Shown here piece after piece: positions 56,090-64,000 of a stretch of DNA of 64,000 nt. Source of the stretch: Clostridium sp. OM02-18AC (lineage in GTDB: Bacteria > Bacillota > Clostridia > Lachnospirales > Lachnospiraceae); the NCBI RefSeq assembly GCF_003481825.1, contig NZ_QULW01000006.1, positions 1 to 64,000 on the forward strand. The letters are read 5' to 3'. The translations under genes were made by a program, and so were the position numbers. The notes beneath the pieces are model-generated. The model was given only the letters and a program-made list of their open reading frames with translations. It was not told the origin of the DNA and did not search any database. Position 1 is the first letter of the stretch. Each line of letters opens with the position of its first letter.

Positions 56090-58402
56090 TTAAGGCATTT
56101 TTTCTGCTTTGTCAAGGGGCTGCGCTATGCGTACCACTTCCACCAGATTCGTGTGCTGAGCATTTCCGCGCGCATAAGGGGTCGGGTGCTGTGAAGTCAG
56201 TACATTGATGCTGCCAGCCATATCGGTGCCGTCCTCATCCGGTCGGTACCAGGCTCCCTGGGAGATTGCGGTCACGCCCTGCATGATCCGCTCGGTAATG
56301 TGGACCGGCATACGAATCCTGCCGCGGTCATTGAACACTTCAACCAGATCCCCCTCACGCAGGTCACGCGCAGACGCATCAGCCGGATTCATCCACAAGG
56401 TCTGGGGATCCAGCCTGTGCATAGTCCGATTGTTGTCATGAATGCTGTGACAGCGCCGTTTGGTATGCCATCCGGTCAGCTGCAGCGGATAGCGAAGGGA
56501 AAGCGGATCCTGCGGTCCTTCCACAGGCGGAATATAACGCGGAATCGCCGGCACAAATTCCGGAAATGTTCCACGATAAACCTGTTCTGAAAAAATTTCA
56601 ATTTTACCGCTCCTGGTCGGAAACGGAACCCGGTCCGGATCCTGACATTCTTTTTCAAACGCCGGATGAACCGGTTTCTTTTTGTAGCGGAACAGTGCCT
56701 GCTGCTTAAATGTCTGGTAATCCGGCAATTCTGTCTCTGTTTTTTTCAGATCTTCATATAAATATTCCAGCCATTCCGAAGATGTGCGTCCACAGGTAAA
56801 CGCTTCTTTTAAACCAAGCCGCTCTGCCACTTCTGCCAACCAGTCATATTCAAACCGTCCTTCATAAAGCGGATCCAGAACTTTGTTATTAAATCCGAGG
56901 AAATTGCCGTACTGCCAGGGCATAGTGATATTCTCACACTCAAACATAGAAATGCCCGGAAGCAAAATGTCGGCAAATTTTGCACTGGCAGTCATAAACA
57001 GATCACTGCACACGATAAACTCACATTTACTCTCATCCTGTAAGATCCGCGCAGTCCGGTTGATATCGCTGTGCTGGTTGATCAGACAATTGCCTGCCAG
57101 GTTCAGGATCATCTTAATATCACGTTCCAGTTTCACCGGTTTTTCAGAACCATCCAGCCATTTCACACCATCCAGTTCTGTCATATCATGCCCATGCAGG
57201 ACTGCATCGGTCCATAAAAATACCGGGATCTGACGGTTATATGGATTTTTAAGCTTGGGCCACGACGGATTTTTATGTTCGGTCCAATCAGCAGTTCCGC
57301 TCGCCCAGCCTCCGGAAATTCCCACATTTCCAGTCATACAGGCAAGTAAAATTCCGCCCCGCGTGCTCTGTTCTCCGCTTGCATTCCGCTGCGGACCATA
57401 CCCCTGGATCAGGGCTGCCGGTTTTGCCTGCGCATAACGGATGGCAAGACTGCGGATGGTTTCTGCCGGTACCCCGGTGATAGTTTCTGCCCACTCCGGA
57501 GTTTTTTCCACTCCATCCTTTTCTCCGTACAAATAGGAAAGATAGCACTCCGAAGGATCCACGCCTTCCGGCATATGGTTTTGATCAAATCCGAGACAAC
57601 AGCGGTCTAAAAACACCTGATCCTGCAGCTTCTCCTGCACGATGACCCACGCCATGGCATCCATCATGGCGCTGTCGGTTGCCGGGCGGATCGGGATCCA
57701 CTCTGCATCCAGGCGCATGGCCGTATCGTTTTTGCGCGGATCGATCACAATGATCGGAATTCCTTTTTCCTTTGCACGAAGGAGCACATGCATCGTAATG
57801 CTGTCAAATTTCGTTTCTTCCGGATTATGCCCCCAGAGAAGTATGAGCTTCGCATTCAGCCAGTCCTCCGGATTGTGCCCGGTCTGGTTCGTGCCATACA
57901 TAAGAGGCGTTGCGTGGCGGATGCACGCGGTACTGTAGGAATTATAGTAATCCAGAAAACCACCATCTAAATTCAAAAGACGTTTGGCCAGATTATTTCC
58001 CCGGTTTAAGGCGCTGATTCCGGTCGCATAGTTTACATAGCGGGAACCAGCTCCATACGTGTCACGGATACGGATCCATTCCGATGCAATGATATCCACT
58101 GCCTCGTCCCAGCTGATCCGTTCAAATTTTCCCTCCCCGCGTTTTCCCACCCGCTTCATGGGATAGCGCAGACGGTCTTCTCCGAGATAAGTCTTATGAT
58201 AATTCATGCCACGCACGCACGCAGTCAGCGGAATTTCTCCATCCGGGGCATCACACGGGCGCTCCGTACTGAGATGGTCAATCTTGCCGTCTTTCATGTG
58301 AACGCAGATCACGCAGCGTCCTCCGCAGTTGTTTCTTCCCGTGGTACGGATGGTTTCTGTTGCCTGCACTTTTGTTATTTCTGTCTCTTCTGTCACTTGC
58401 AT
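56090..58402 (-). CDS. molybdopterin-dependent oxidoreductase, DMSO reductase family
   Basis: A 770-residue catalytic subunit. The 4Fe-4S motif is NNCGGRCVICVHMKDG plus a later Cys in LTACVRG. The Mo-cofactor region has YYNSYSTACIRHATPLMYGT, whose Ser aligns with the Ser ligand of DmsA-type enzymes, then LILLWGHNPEETKFD and IVIDPRKNDTAMRLDAEWIP. The C-terminal dinucleotide domain has LTGWHTKRRCHSIHDNNRTM and GDLVEVFNDRGRIRMPVHIT. It has no twin-arginine signal, and no FeS (DmsB) or anchor subunit follows, so a cytoplasmic role is likely. ATG 58402 follows AAGGG by 7 nt. The substrate is unknown. Confidence 0.88.
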   Translation of the reverse strand: MQVTEETEITKVQATETIRTTGRNNCGGRCVICVHMKDGKIDHLSTERPCDAPDGEIPLTACVRGMNYHKTYLGEDRLRYPMKRVGKRGEGKFERISWDEAVDIIASEWIRIRDTYGAGSRYVNYATGISALNRGNNLAKRLLNLDGGFLDYYNSYSTACIRHATPLMYGTNQTGHNPEDWLNAKLILLWGHNPEETKFDSITMHVLLRAKEKGIPIIVIDPRKNDTAMRLDAEWIPIRPATDSAMMDAMAWVIVQEKLQDQVFLDRCCLGFDQNHMPEGVDPSECYLSYLYGEKDGVEKTPEWAETITGVPAETIRSLAIRYAQAKPAALIQGYGPQRNASGEQSTRGGILLACMTGNVGISGGWASGTADWTEHKNPSWPKLKNPYNRQIPVFLWTDAVLHGHDMTELDGVKWLDGSEKPVKLERDIKMILNLAGNCLINQHSDINRTARILQDESKCEFIVCSDLFMTASAKFADILLPGISMFECENITMPWQYGNFLGFNNKVLDPLYEGRFEYDWLAEVAERLGLKEAFTCGRTSSEWLEYLYEDLKKTETELPDYQTFKQQALFRYKKKPVHPAFEKECQDPDRVPFPTRSGKIEIFSEQVYRGTFPEFVPAIPRYIPPVEGPQDPLSLRYPLQLTGWHTKRRCHSIHDNNRTMHRLDPQTLWMNPADASARDLREGDLVEVFNDRGRIRMPVHITERIMQGVTAISQGAWYRPDEDGTDMAGSINVLTSQHPTPYARGNAQHTNLVEVVRIAQPLDKAEKMP

Positions 58403-58455
58403 TTCTGTTCCCTTCACTTCTGCTGCTTTCGTTTCGGTTCTTTCCTTTCTGCTGT

Positions 58456-59073
58456 CTACGCTTCTGCTTCCCCCGCTTTTTCTGCTTTCATTTCGGTTTC
58501 TTTCATTGCTGCTGGCGGCTCTTCTGCTTCCTTCATTTCAGGTTCTTTTCTTTCTACTGGCGGCTCTTCTGCTTTCTTCATTTCAGGTTCTTTTCTTTCT
58601 GCTGACGGTGCTTTCGCTGTCTGCGTTTCTGCTGCACTTACTTCCGGGCGAGAATTTCTCCGGCGGTCATGCCCCTTCTTTTCGTAGTATTTCTTCTTAT
58701 CTTCATACATTTTTGCATCTGCTTCTTTTAAAAGTGCATCGAGTGCATCGCATTCTTCTTTCCAGATTGCACCGATAGAAAGGCTGATATGATGCTGACG
58801 CGTATTCAGTTTCAGCTGCGACAGTAAAAATTCAAACTGCACTTCCAGAACATCCGGATAAACCACCACGAATTCATCGCCGCCGATCCGGTAAGTGTGT
58901 TCCGGAAAAACTGCCACGATCTGCTGGGCAGCCCGACGGATAAAGGAATCGCCCGCCTCATGTCCCTGTTCGTCATTTCCCTTCTCCACATTCTGGTATA
59001 CGATAAAAAGCACCACAGCCGTCGTAACGACCATGAGCAATATCTGTAATGTTTTTCTAATCCGGCTATTCAT
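58456..59073 (-). CDS. membrane-anchored GGDEF protein lacking the front of its domain
   Basis: About 205 residues. One membrane helix (TLQILLMVVTTAVVLFIVYQ) is joined almost directly to NDEQGHEAGDSFIRRAAQQI, which is normally about 45 residues into a GGDEF domain. The rest is present, including YRIGGDEFVVVYPD and LSIGAIW...EADAKMYEDKKKYY. The missing part carries the first Mg-binding Asp, so diguanylate cyclase activity is doubtful. A 45-bp repeat encodes the Lys/Glu/Pro tail (KEPEMKKAEEPPVER). The start is uncertain: ATG 59073 has only a weak ribosome binding site, and a GTG at 59103 has none. It ends 53 bp before the molybdoenzyme gene. Confidence 0.65.
   Translation of the reverse strand: MNSRIRKTLQILLMVVTTAVVLFIVYQNVEKGNDEQGHEAGDSFIRRAAQQIVAVFPEHTYRIGGDEFVVVYPDVLEVQFEFLLSQLKLNTRQHHISLSIGAIWKEECDALDALLKEADAKMYEDKKKYYEKKGHDRRRNSRPEVSAAETQTAKAPSAERKEPEMKKAEEPPVERKEPEMKEAEEPPAAMKETEMKAEKAGEAEA
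58496..58610 (-). repeat. 45-bp imperfect coding repeat, about 2.5 copies
   Basis: Plus-strand units of the type CTTCATTTCAGGTTCTTTTC followed by TTTCTACTGGCGGCTCTTCTG recur and encode KEPEM(K)KAEEPPVER-like segments in the C-terminal tail of the GGDEF protein. The third copy is degenerate. Confidence 0.7.
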
Positions 59074-59218
59074 TCTTATCCATCTTTTCTTTTCATGCGG
59101 CACATATCGTTCGATATGCGGGCGGATAAATTATAACTTTTTCATTTTATCATTGTAATAAATCCATACTACCATAATTCCACATTCTTTTCCACGAAAA
59201 AACAGGTAAAAACAATAC

Positions 59219-59272
59219 AAAAAGAGACTATCACCCGGCAAACTTCAATTGCCTGAGTGATAATCTCTTTTT
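59219..59272 (-). terminator. terminator after the AbgT transporter gene
   Basis: AAAAAGAGA (59219-59227) pairs with TCTCTTTTT (59264-59272), with inner ATCAC/GTGAT and GCAA/TTGC pairing. T-runs lie on both strands, so it is probably bidirectional. Confidence 0.8.
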
Positions 59273-59307
59273 AAAACGTCACCATTCAAACCGAATGACT
59301 GTAAATT

Positions 59308-60858
59308 TTAGTAAAACATCAGGGATCCAGGTCCTAACGGAAGACCAAGCAGATACCATACCGCAAACATTGCGATCCAGCCAATCAGGAAAGCAAGGGA
59401 GTACGGAAGCATGGTGGAAATAACGCTTCCGATTCCTGCCTTTTTATCGTACTTCTGGAAGAATGCTACCGTCAGCACGAAGAATGGCATTAACGGAGCA
59501 ATGATATTGGTACTGGAATCACCAATACGGTAAGCAACCTGGGTCAGCTCCGGAGAGAGACCAAGACGCATGAACATCGGCACGAAAATCGGTGCCATGA
59601 TTGCCCATTTTGCAGAATCCACTGCAATGAAAATATTGATAAATGCAGTCAGTACAATAAAGCAGATGACCAGCGGCAGTCCGGTAAACCCTACAGACTG
59701 CAGGAAATCCGCACCGGAAACAGAAATAATGGTTCCCAGATTTGAATAGTTAAAGCATGCTGTAAACTGTGCTGCAAAGAAGATCAATACCATAAAGCTG
59801 GATAAGCCACTGATTGTTTTATTCATCAGGGCAACTACGTCTTTGTCGTTTTTGATGACGCCGGCTCCGATACCATAGGCAAGACCTGGAAGTAAGAACA
59901 GCAGCATCATAAAGAAAATGATTCCGCTCATAAACGGAGAGCTTAAGAACGAATGGGTCTCCGGATTGCGCAGCAGACCATTGGTCGGAACTACAAGGAT
60001 TGCGATCAGTACGACATAAACCAGAGCTGTGATGCCTGCAAAACGCATGCCGCGTTTCTCATTTTCTGCGATATCCTGAACCTGCTCAGAAGCATCCGGA
60101 ACATACGGAGTCAGACGCGGCTCGATCAGTTTGTCTGTTACCAAAGTTCCGATCACGGTGATCAGAACGGTGGATGCCATCATAAAATACCAGTTTGCAA
60201 CCGGCAGAACGGTATAGTTCGGATCCAGCATCTGGGCTGCCTGGGTAGACATACCTGCAAACATCGGGTCATTGGTACCGATCAGAAGGTTTGCACTCCA
60301 GCCGCCGGATACACCGGCAAATGCTGCTGCCAGACCGGCGATCGGATGACGGCCAAATGCCATAAACAGGATTGCGCCAAGCGGAACCAGTACAACATAT
60401 CCGGTAGAGGATGCGATATTGGACATGATTCCCAGGAATACAACCACTGCAGTCACCATTCCCTTCGGGGTGGATGCTGCGACTTTGCGAAGCAGTGCAG
60501 ACATGAAACCGGTTCCGTCTGCAACACCAACACCGATCATAATGGTAAATACGGTTCCCAGTGCAAAGAAACCGGTAAAATTACCAACCACGGTGGTTAC
60601 CATGTGGCGGATGCTGTCCGGAGCAAGCAGGCTAACTGCTGCCACTGTTTTCTGGGTGATCTGCCCGGAAGCGCTGTCCAGAAAATCATAGGTTACAGAA
60701 ACTCCGCAAGCTGCACAGATTGCGGATAAAACGATAACAATTCCTGTTAAGATCAGGAAAATGGTTGCCGGATTCGGCAATCCGTTTCCGACACGTTCTA
60801 CGGTATCAAGCGCCCGCAGAATAAACCCCTTTTTTTCTTTTGTTTTTGCCTGTGACAT
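59308..60858 (-). CDS. abgT: AbgT-family transporter
   Basis: A 516-residue membrane protein with 11-13 helices. Family landmarks are LDTVERVGNGLPNPATIFLI at the start, GTGFMSALLRKVAASTPKGM, GGWSANLLIGTNDPMFAGMS, VDSAKWAIMAPIFVPMFMRL and RIGDSSTNIIAPLMPFFVLT. AbgT proteins import p-aminobenzoyl-glutamate or export sulfonamides. ATG 60858 follows GGAG by 9 nt and lies one base after the desulfidase stop; a TTG at 60873 is rejected. Pairing with a cysteine desulfidase suggests a peptide or thiol amino acid substrate (inference). Confidence 0.88.
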   Translation of the reverse strand: MSQAKTKEKKGFILRALDTVERVGNGLPNPATIFLILTGIVIVLSAICAACGVSVTYDFLDSASGQITQKTVAAVSLLAPDSIRHMVTTVVGNFTGFFALGTVFTIMIGVGVADGTGFMSALLRKVAASTPKGMVTAVVVFLGIMSNIASSTGYVVLVPLGAILFMAFGRHPIAGLAAAFAGVSGGWSANLLIGTNDPMFAGMSTQAAQMLDPNYTVLPVANWYFMMASTVLITVIGTLVTDKLIEPRLTPYVPDASEQVQDIAENEKRGMRFAGITALVYVVLIAILVVPTNGLLRNPETHSFLSSPFMSGIIFFMMLLFLLPGLAYGIGAGVIKNDKDVVALMNKTISGLSSFMVLIFFAAQFTACFNYSNLGTIISVSGADFLQSVGFTGLPLVICFIVLTAFINIFIAVDSAKWAIMAPIFVPMFMRLGLSPELTQVAYRIGDSSTNIIAPLMPFFVLTVAFFQKYDKKAGIGSVISTMLPYSLAFLIGWIAMFAVWYLLGLPLGPGSLMFY

Positions 60859-60859
60859 G

Positions 60860-62140
60860 TTACTTTTCTCCAATCATGATTTTAATAATTTCATCGTTGG
60901 TCTCTTTCATTCCCTCTTTGCCCAAGCGGCCAACATTTTTTAACGTATCCTCGACTCCTTTGGATACAATACCGTCTCCACCGTAGAACTGCTGTCCGCG
61001 GATATACATATTATATCCAAGAATCCCGGCATCTACTGCAGAAGCGATTTTTGCCGCACAGGATGCCTTTGCTCCGTCGCACACAATTCCGGAAACAATA
61101 GCCAGCGCATTCACAACTGTATGAATGACTTCCTTGTATCCGCCGCCGCAAAGATAAGCAATTCCTGCTCCTGCTCCTGCGCCCGCTCCGACTGCCCCGC
61201 AATATGCAGACAGACGTCCGATCGGTGTCTTTACATGAATGGTCGTCAGATTTGCCAGCATCAGTGCACGGTAACGCATTTCTTCACTGACTCCCAGCTC
61301 TTTGGCATATACGATCACCGGAACGGAAGTTGTGATTCCCTGGTTTCCACTGCCAGAATTGATCACGACCGGAAGCTCGCACCCGTTCATGCGGGCGTCG
61401 GAACCTGCAGCTGCCATAGCCTTTGCCCGAACCCTGACATTATCTCCATCCATGGCTAACAGCACTTTTCCGATATTCGCTCCATACTCATGCCGGATAC
61501 CTTCCTCTGCAATTGCCATATTGCAGCTGATCTGCTGGTCCAGAAGTTCTTTTACATCGGCCACGTCTGCGGTCGTCGCGAATTCCCAGATATGCTCCAT
61601 GTCCAGAAGACTTCTGTCTGTAAGTCCTTCCTCGCTGTCACCCGCTACCGGAAGCTGCTTCAGGATCTGTCCATCTTTTTCGATCAGCACAATATTCGTA
61701 TGGAAGTTTGCAATACGTACTTTCACGTAGGATTCCCCGCGATACAGGATCACAATGATATCGAAGGTACACCCCTCGTCAATGTGCTCCACTTCGATGG
61801 AGGTTGTCTCCATAAACTGCTTCATCTGAATGATCTGCTCCGGAGTCACCTGTGCGATCACTTCCAGCTGTTTCTCCGGATCTCCGGCTATGATCCCGGC
61901 TGCAACCGCTGCATCAATGCCTTTAAGATGATCCGTATTCGGAACAATGACCGATTTTACATTCTTAATGATACTTCCACTTGCCTGAACCTTCACTCTG
62001 TCTGGCATCCCGCCAAGTGTCCTGCGGGCCACGGCACCTGCATATGCCAGTGCGATTGGCTCAGTACATCCCATAGCCGGAATCAATTCTTCTTTTAAGA
62101 TCTGAATATATGCCTGATAACGCTGATCCGACTTTTTCAT
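60860..62140 (-). CDS. cyuA: L-cysteine desulfidase family protein (UPF0597, CyuA-like)
   Basis: A 426-residue protein of the serine dehydratase alpha-like UPF0597 family. Conserved Cys that should hold a 4Fe-4S cluster are in AMGCTEPIALAYAG (about residue 25) and in the C-terminal half (AYCGAVGAGAGAGAGIAYLC, IVCDGAKASCAAKI). NSGSGNQGITTSVPVIVYAK is the signature centre. Known members (CyuA/YhaM, methanogen CdsB) split L-cysteine into pyruvate, ammonia and sulfide. It is coupled to the AbgT-family transporter and divergent from a LysR regulator, like the E. coli cyu locus in logic. Confidence 0.88.
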   Translation of the reverse strand: MKKSDQRYQAYIQILKEELIPAMGCTEPIALAYAGAVARRTLGGMPDRVKVQASGSIIKNVKSVIVPNTDHLKGIDAAVAAGIIAGDPEKQLEVIAQVTPEQIIQMKQFMETTSIEVEHIDEGCTFDIIVILYRGESYVKVRIANFHTNIVLIEKDGQILKQLPVAGDSEEGLTDRSLLDMEHIWEFATTADVADVKELLDQQISCNMAIAEEGIRHEYGANIGKVLLAMDGDNVRVRAKAMAAAGSDARMNGCELPVVINSGSGNQGITTSVPVIVYAKELGVSEEMRYRALMLANLTTIHVKTPIGRLSAYCGAVGAGAGAGAGIAYLCGGGYKEVIHTVVNALAIVSGIVCDGAKASCAAKIASAVDAGILGYNMYIRGQQFYGGDGIVSKGVEDTLKNVGRLGKEGMKETNDEIIKIMIGEK

Positions 62141-62165
62141 TCCATTTGTCCCCTTTCCTGTTTCG

Positions 62166-62196
62166 TATTTTTTAAATGGATCTAATTTAAAAAATA
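62166..62196. promoter_or_regulatory. 12-bp perfect inverted repeat in the cyuA/LysR divergent region
   Basis: TATTTTTTAAAT (62166-62177) and ATTTAAAAAATA (62185-62196) flank GGATCTA. It lies 26-56 bp upstream of cyuA, just downstream of a tentative -10 (TAGAAT on the minus strand, 62203-62198). This is a good operator candidate, possibly for the adjacent LysR protein. Confidence 0.55.
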
Positions 62197-62317
62197 GATT
62201 CTATCATTTTGGCTTGCCTTATTGATAAAAACATCGTAACATAAAGGTGGATTAATGTAAAATTTAAAGTTTTTATTATATCGTTTAATTATTTTTAATC
62301 TTCGAACGGAGGATGTT

Positions 62318-63235
62318 ATGGAATACCGTGAAATTAACACGTTTTTGCATATCGCACAGCAGCAAAGCTTTTCCAAAGCAGCCAAACAGCTTGGCTATTC
62401 CCAGGCCGCTGTCACGATCCAGATCAAACAACTGGAAAAAGAACTGAATGTCCATCTGTTTGACCGGATCGGGAAACAGATTTCCCTGACACACCAGGGG
62501 CAGATTTTCTATAACTACGCCATCTCGATTGTCAAAAGCATGGAAGAAGCAAAATCCGCTGTTTCCAATGTGCTGGATGTTTCCAATCTAAATGGTCAGC
62601 TCTGTCTTGGAACCATTGAATCCATCTGCGCTTCCATTTTTCCGGAACTGCTGGCAGAATACCACCATCTTTACCCAAATGTCTCCATCAGTATCATCAC
62701 CGATTCTCCAGACGTGCTCCTAAACCGGATGAACGAAAATGCCATCGACATCGTGTATATTCTGGACCGCCGCATCTACGATACCCGTTGGCACAAAACA
62801 CTGGAAAGCCCGGAACGCAATATCTTTGTCGCTTCTCCAAAGCATCCCCTGGCACAAAAGGATCACGAATTAGGACTGGACGAAGTCCTGCATTTTCCAT
62901 TTCTCCTCACAGAAAAAAATGCAAGCTACCGCTACATGCTGGAGCAGTATCTGGCCTCAATCGACCATTCTATTCAACCCTTTCTGGAGATCGGCAACAC
63001 GGAATTTATCATTCAGATGCTCTTAAAAAATATGGGGATTTCTTTTCTGCCTGAATTTACGATCCAGAAAGAACTGGAACAGGGGCAGTTAAAAGAACTG
63101 AAGGTCCGCGATTTTCACATGCAGACCTGGCGGCAGATTTTTTACCACAAGGATAAATGGGTAACCCGGGAAATGCAGGAATTTCTGAAACTGGCAGAAA
63201 AAATGGACACAAAAAAGCAGCAGAACACCAGATGA
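62318..63235 (+). CDS. LysR-family transcriptional regulator, divergent from cyuA
   Basis: A 305-residue LysR protein. The HTH is YREINTFLHIAQQQSFSKAA then LGYSQAAVTIQIKQLEKELN. The ligand domain has LCLGTIESICASIFPELLAE and MGISFLPEFTIQKELEQGQL. The ribosome binding site is CGGAGG, 6-7 nt before ATG 62318. Divergent placement and the inverted repeat between the genes suggest it controls cyuA-abgT, perhaps in response to cysteine or a related thiol (inference). Confidence 0.9.
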   Translation: MEYREINTFLHIAQQQSFSKAAKQLGYSQAAVTIQIKQLEKELNVHLFDRIGKQISLTHQGQIFYNYAISIVKSMEEAKSAVSNVLDVSNLNGQLCLGTIESICASIFPELLAEYHHLYPNVSISIITDSPDVLLNRMNENAIDIVYILDRRIYDTRWHKTLESPERNIFVASPKHPLAQKDHELGLDEVLHFPFLLTEKNASYRYMLEQYLASIDHSIQPFLEIGNTEFIIQMLLKNMGISFLPEFTIQKELEQGQLKELKVRDFHMQTWRQIFYHKDKWVTREMQEFLKLAEKMDTKKQQNTR

Positions 63236-63253
63236 TATTCTGCTGCTTTTGTC
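63213..63253 (+). terminator. terminator overlapping the LysR stop codon
   Basis: AAAAGCAGCAGAA (63213-63225) pairs perfectly with TTCTGCTGCTTTT (63238-63250), followed by GTCTG. The left arm encodes the last residues of the LysR protein, so coding and terminator sequence are shared. Confidence 0.75.
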
Positions 63254-63295
63254 TGTACTGCATAGCGCGGATGCAACACCCGCGCGTCCGTATCT

Positions 63296-63553
63296 TTATT
63301 TCTGGCTTTCCTCATAACACTGGCGTACTGCCTGTGCCAGCTGGTCTGCGCAGGAAGTATCTCTGCTTCCGCAGGTATTGCCATGAAGCACATTGTAGAC
63401 CTGATCAACGGTCATGCCGTCTACCAGCTTGCTGATCGCTTTTAAGTTGCCGTTGCATCCTTTTGTGAATTCTACATTCTTTACTACATCGCCCTCTAAG
63501 TCAAAAGAGAGGGAAGTCGGGCACACATTGTGTGGTTTTACGGTGTATCTCAT
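63296..63553 (-). CDS. TIGR03905 family TSCPD domain protein
   Basis: An 85-residue protein: RYTVKPHNVCPTSLSFDLEG, VKNVEFTKGCNGNLKAISKL, VDGMTVDQVYNVLHGNTCGS and TSCADQLAQAVRQCYEE. The TSCPD domain also occurs at the end of vitamin B12-dependent ribonucleotide reductases and is thought to bind metal through its Cys. Free-standing members are of unknown function. It has an AGGAGG site before ATG 63553. Confidence 0.85.
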   Translation of the reverse strand: MRYTVKPHNVCPTSLSFDLEGDVVKNVEFTKGCNGNLKAISKLVDGMTVDQVYNVLHGNTCGSRDTSCADQLAQAVRQCYEESQK

Positions 63554-63629
63554 CCTATTTTCCTCCTAATGTTTTTTGCAGGCTCCAATCGTGGAAATGG
63601 CTGCCGCAAACAGCCTCCTGCTTTTTTAA

Positions 63630-63905
63630 TCAGTCGCTGTCTGGCAGCAGCTTGATCCGTACAATGATCCGGCGGACAAAACCGCCTTCGGGAACCTCAA
63701 TATCTTCCTCATGACTCTGGGCCGGGAACTCGCCGCCCTCTTCCAGCTCCAGCATCAGCCAGTTGTAGGCTGCTTCTCTTGCATCGTCCAGGGCATCCTC
63801 CAGATCCGGTCCGTCTCCTTCGCAAAGTTCCAGATCCGGGAACACGATATGGAAACCGTCGTCATCTTTATGCGGTGTGATTACCGCAGGATAGGTAAAT
63901 GTCAT
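63630..63905 (-). CDS. HicB-like protein (type II antitoxin fold)
   Basis: A 91-residue protein. The HicB-type fold is seen in FTYPAVITPHKDDDGFHIVF, PDLELCEGDGPDLEDALDDA and REAAYNWLMLELEEGGEFPA. It lacks a C-terminal ribbon-helix-helix or HTH domain. AGGAGG lies 7 nt before ATG 63905. No HicA toxin is visible in the 95 bp to the right edge or downstream, so it may be an orphan or have its partner outside the window. Confidence 0.75.
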   Translation of the reverse strand: MTFTYPAVITPHKDDDGFHIVFPDLELCEGDGPDLEDALDDAREAAYNWLMLELEEGGEFPAQSHEEDIEVPEGGFVRRIIVRIKLLPDSD

Positions 63906-64000
63906 TTTCCTGCCTCCTGTTTCATTTTATTGCATTGTATATCGAGGAGACGCCAGTGGCGCATCCGCTGATTCCATGCAGCACTTGCACTCCGGCTACG
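63906..64000. other. right edge, no gene seen
   Basis: Only the 5' region of the HicB-like gene is visible here. The sequence GACGCCAGTGGCGCATC contains a small inverted repeat (GCGCCACTGGCG-like). Nothing else can be supported. Confidence 0.4.

Noticed and set aside
58196..58778. Plus-strand Ser/Phe-rich frames opposite the GGDEF tail
   Set aside because: They are shadows of the Lys/Glu-rich repeat coding on the minus strand.
63554..63629. TTTTTTGCAGG...CCTGCTTTTTT as a terminator
   Set aside because: The stem is only 5 bp with a long loop, and the only T-run in the right orientation is on the plus strand, where no gene ends.
1..64000. tRNA or rRNA genes
   Set aside because: I looked in the intergenic regions for cloverleaf arms and CCA-type ends and saw none. 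A dedicated covariance search would settle it.

Overview
The window looks like chromosomal DNA of a low-to-mid GC Firmicute, most likely a gut Lachnospiraceae. Reasons: the gene order of the ribosomal supercluster, a KOW-domain protein between map and infA, an enlarged L17, a type III glutamine synthetase, archaeal-type ProRS behind a T-box, ECF transporter genes next to truA, secreted choline-binding-like repeat proteins, and strong AGGAGG ribosome binding sites. Most housekeeping genes are on the minus strand, so the map reads right to left.

Bases 1-20,700 are a patchwork accessory region. From the left it holds decayed coding remnants. Next is a minus-strand unit of a TetR regulator, two ABC exporter-fold half-transporters and two SAM methyltransferases. 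After an IS66 transposase remnant comes a radical SAM 'mobile pair' (A intact, B split by one in-frame TGA) with a flavin reductase and a divergent HxlR regulator. The main novelty candidate follows: an operon of three tandem sirtuin paralogues resembling the macrodomain-associated class, then a frameshifted HD-domain gene, a TIGR04076 protein and an MBL-fold hydrolase, with a divergent Rrf2 regulator. Beyond it are a beheaded copper ATPase gene that keeps its CsoR-like operator, another methyltransferase, a second TIGR04076 protein, a small HTH protein and an IS1182-type remnant. The block ends with a DUF4300 lipoprotein, a CPBP protease, a truncated ATP-binding regulator and two small unknown proteins.

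Bases 20,700-45,000 are the translation supercluster. In transcription order it is rpsJ-rplC-rplD-rplW-rplB-rpsS-rplV-rpsC-rplP-rpmC-rpsQ-rplN-rplX-rplE-rpsN-rpsH-rplF-rplR-rpsE-rpmD-rplO-secY-adk-map-KOW-infA-rpmJ-rpsM-rpsK-rpsD-rpoA-rplQ. A secreted cell-wall-binding protein and a TIGR01440 protein come next, then ecfA1-ecfA2-ecfT, truA and rplM-rpsI. A 71-bp repeat lies directly after the stop codons of both rplW and rpsN, and the rpsJ leader can form a multi-helix structure.

Bases 45,000-64,000 hold a second secreted cell-wall-binding protein, glnN, fba, thrC, a membrane protein with a long hendecad coiled coil, a LysR regulator, T-box-controlled proS, an orphan molybdopterin oxidoreductase behind an N-truncated GGDEF protein, and a cysteine desulfidase-AbgT transporter pair with a divergent LysR regulator. 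A TSCPD protein and an orphan HicB-like protein close the window. No tRNA, rRNA or CRISPR array was seen.

All calls come from reading the sequence and from memory of protein families; no database search was run.
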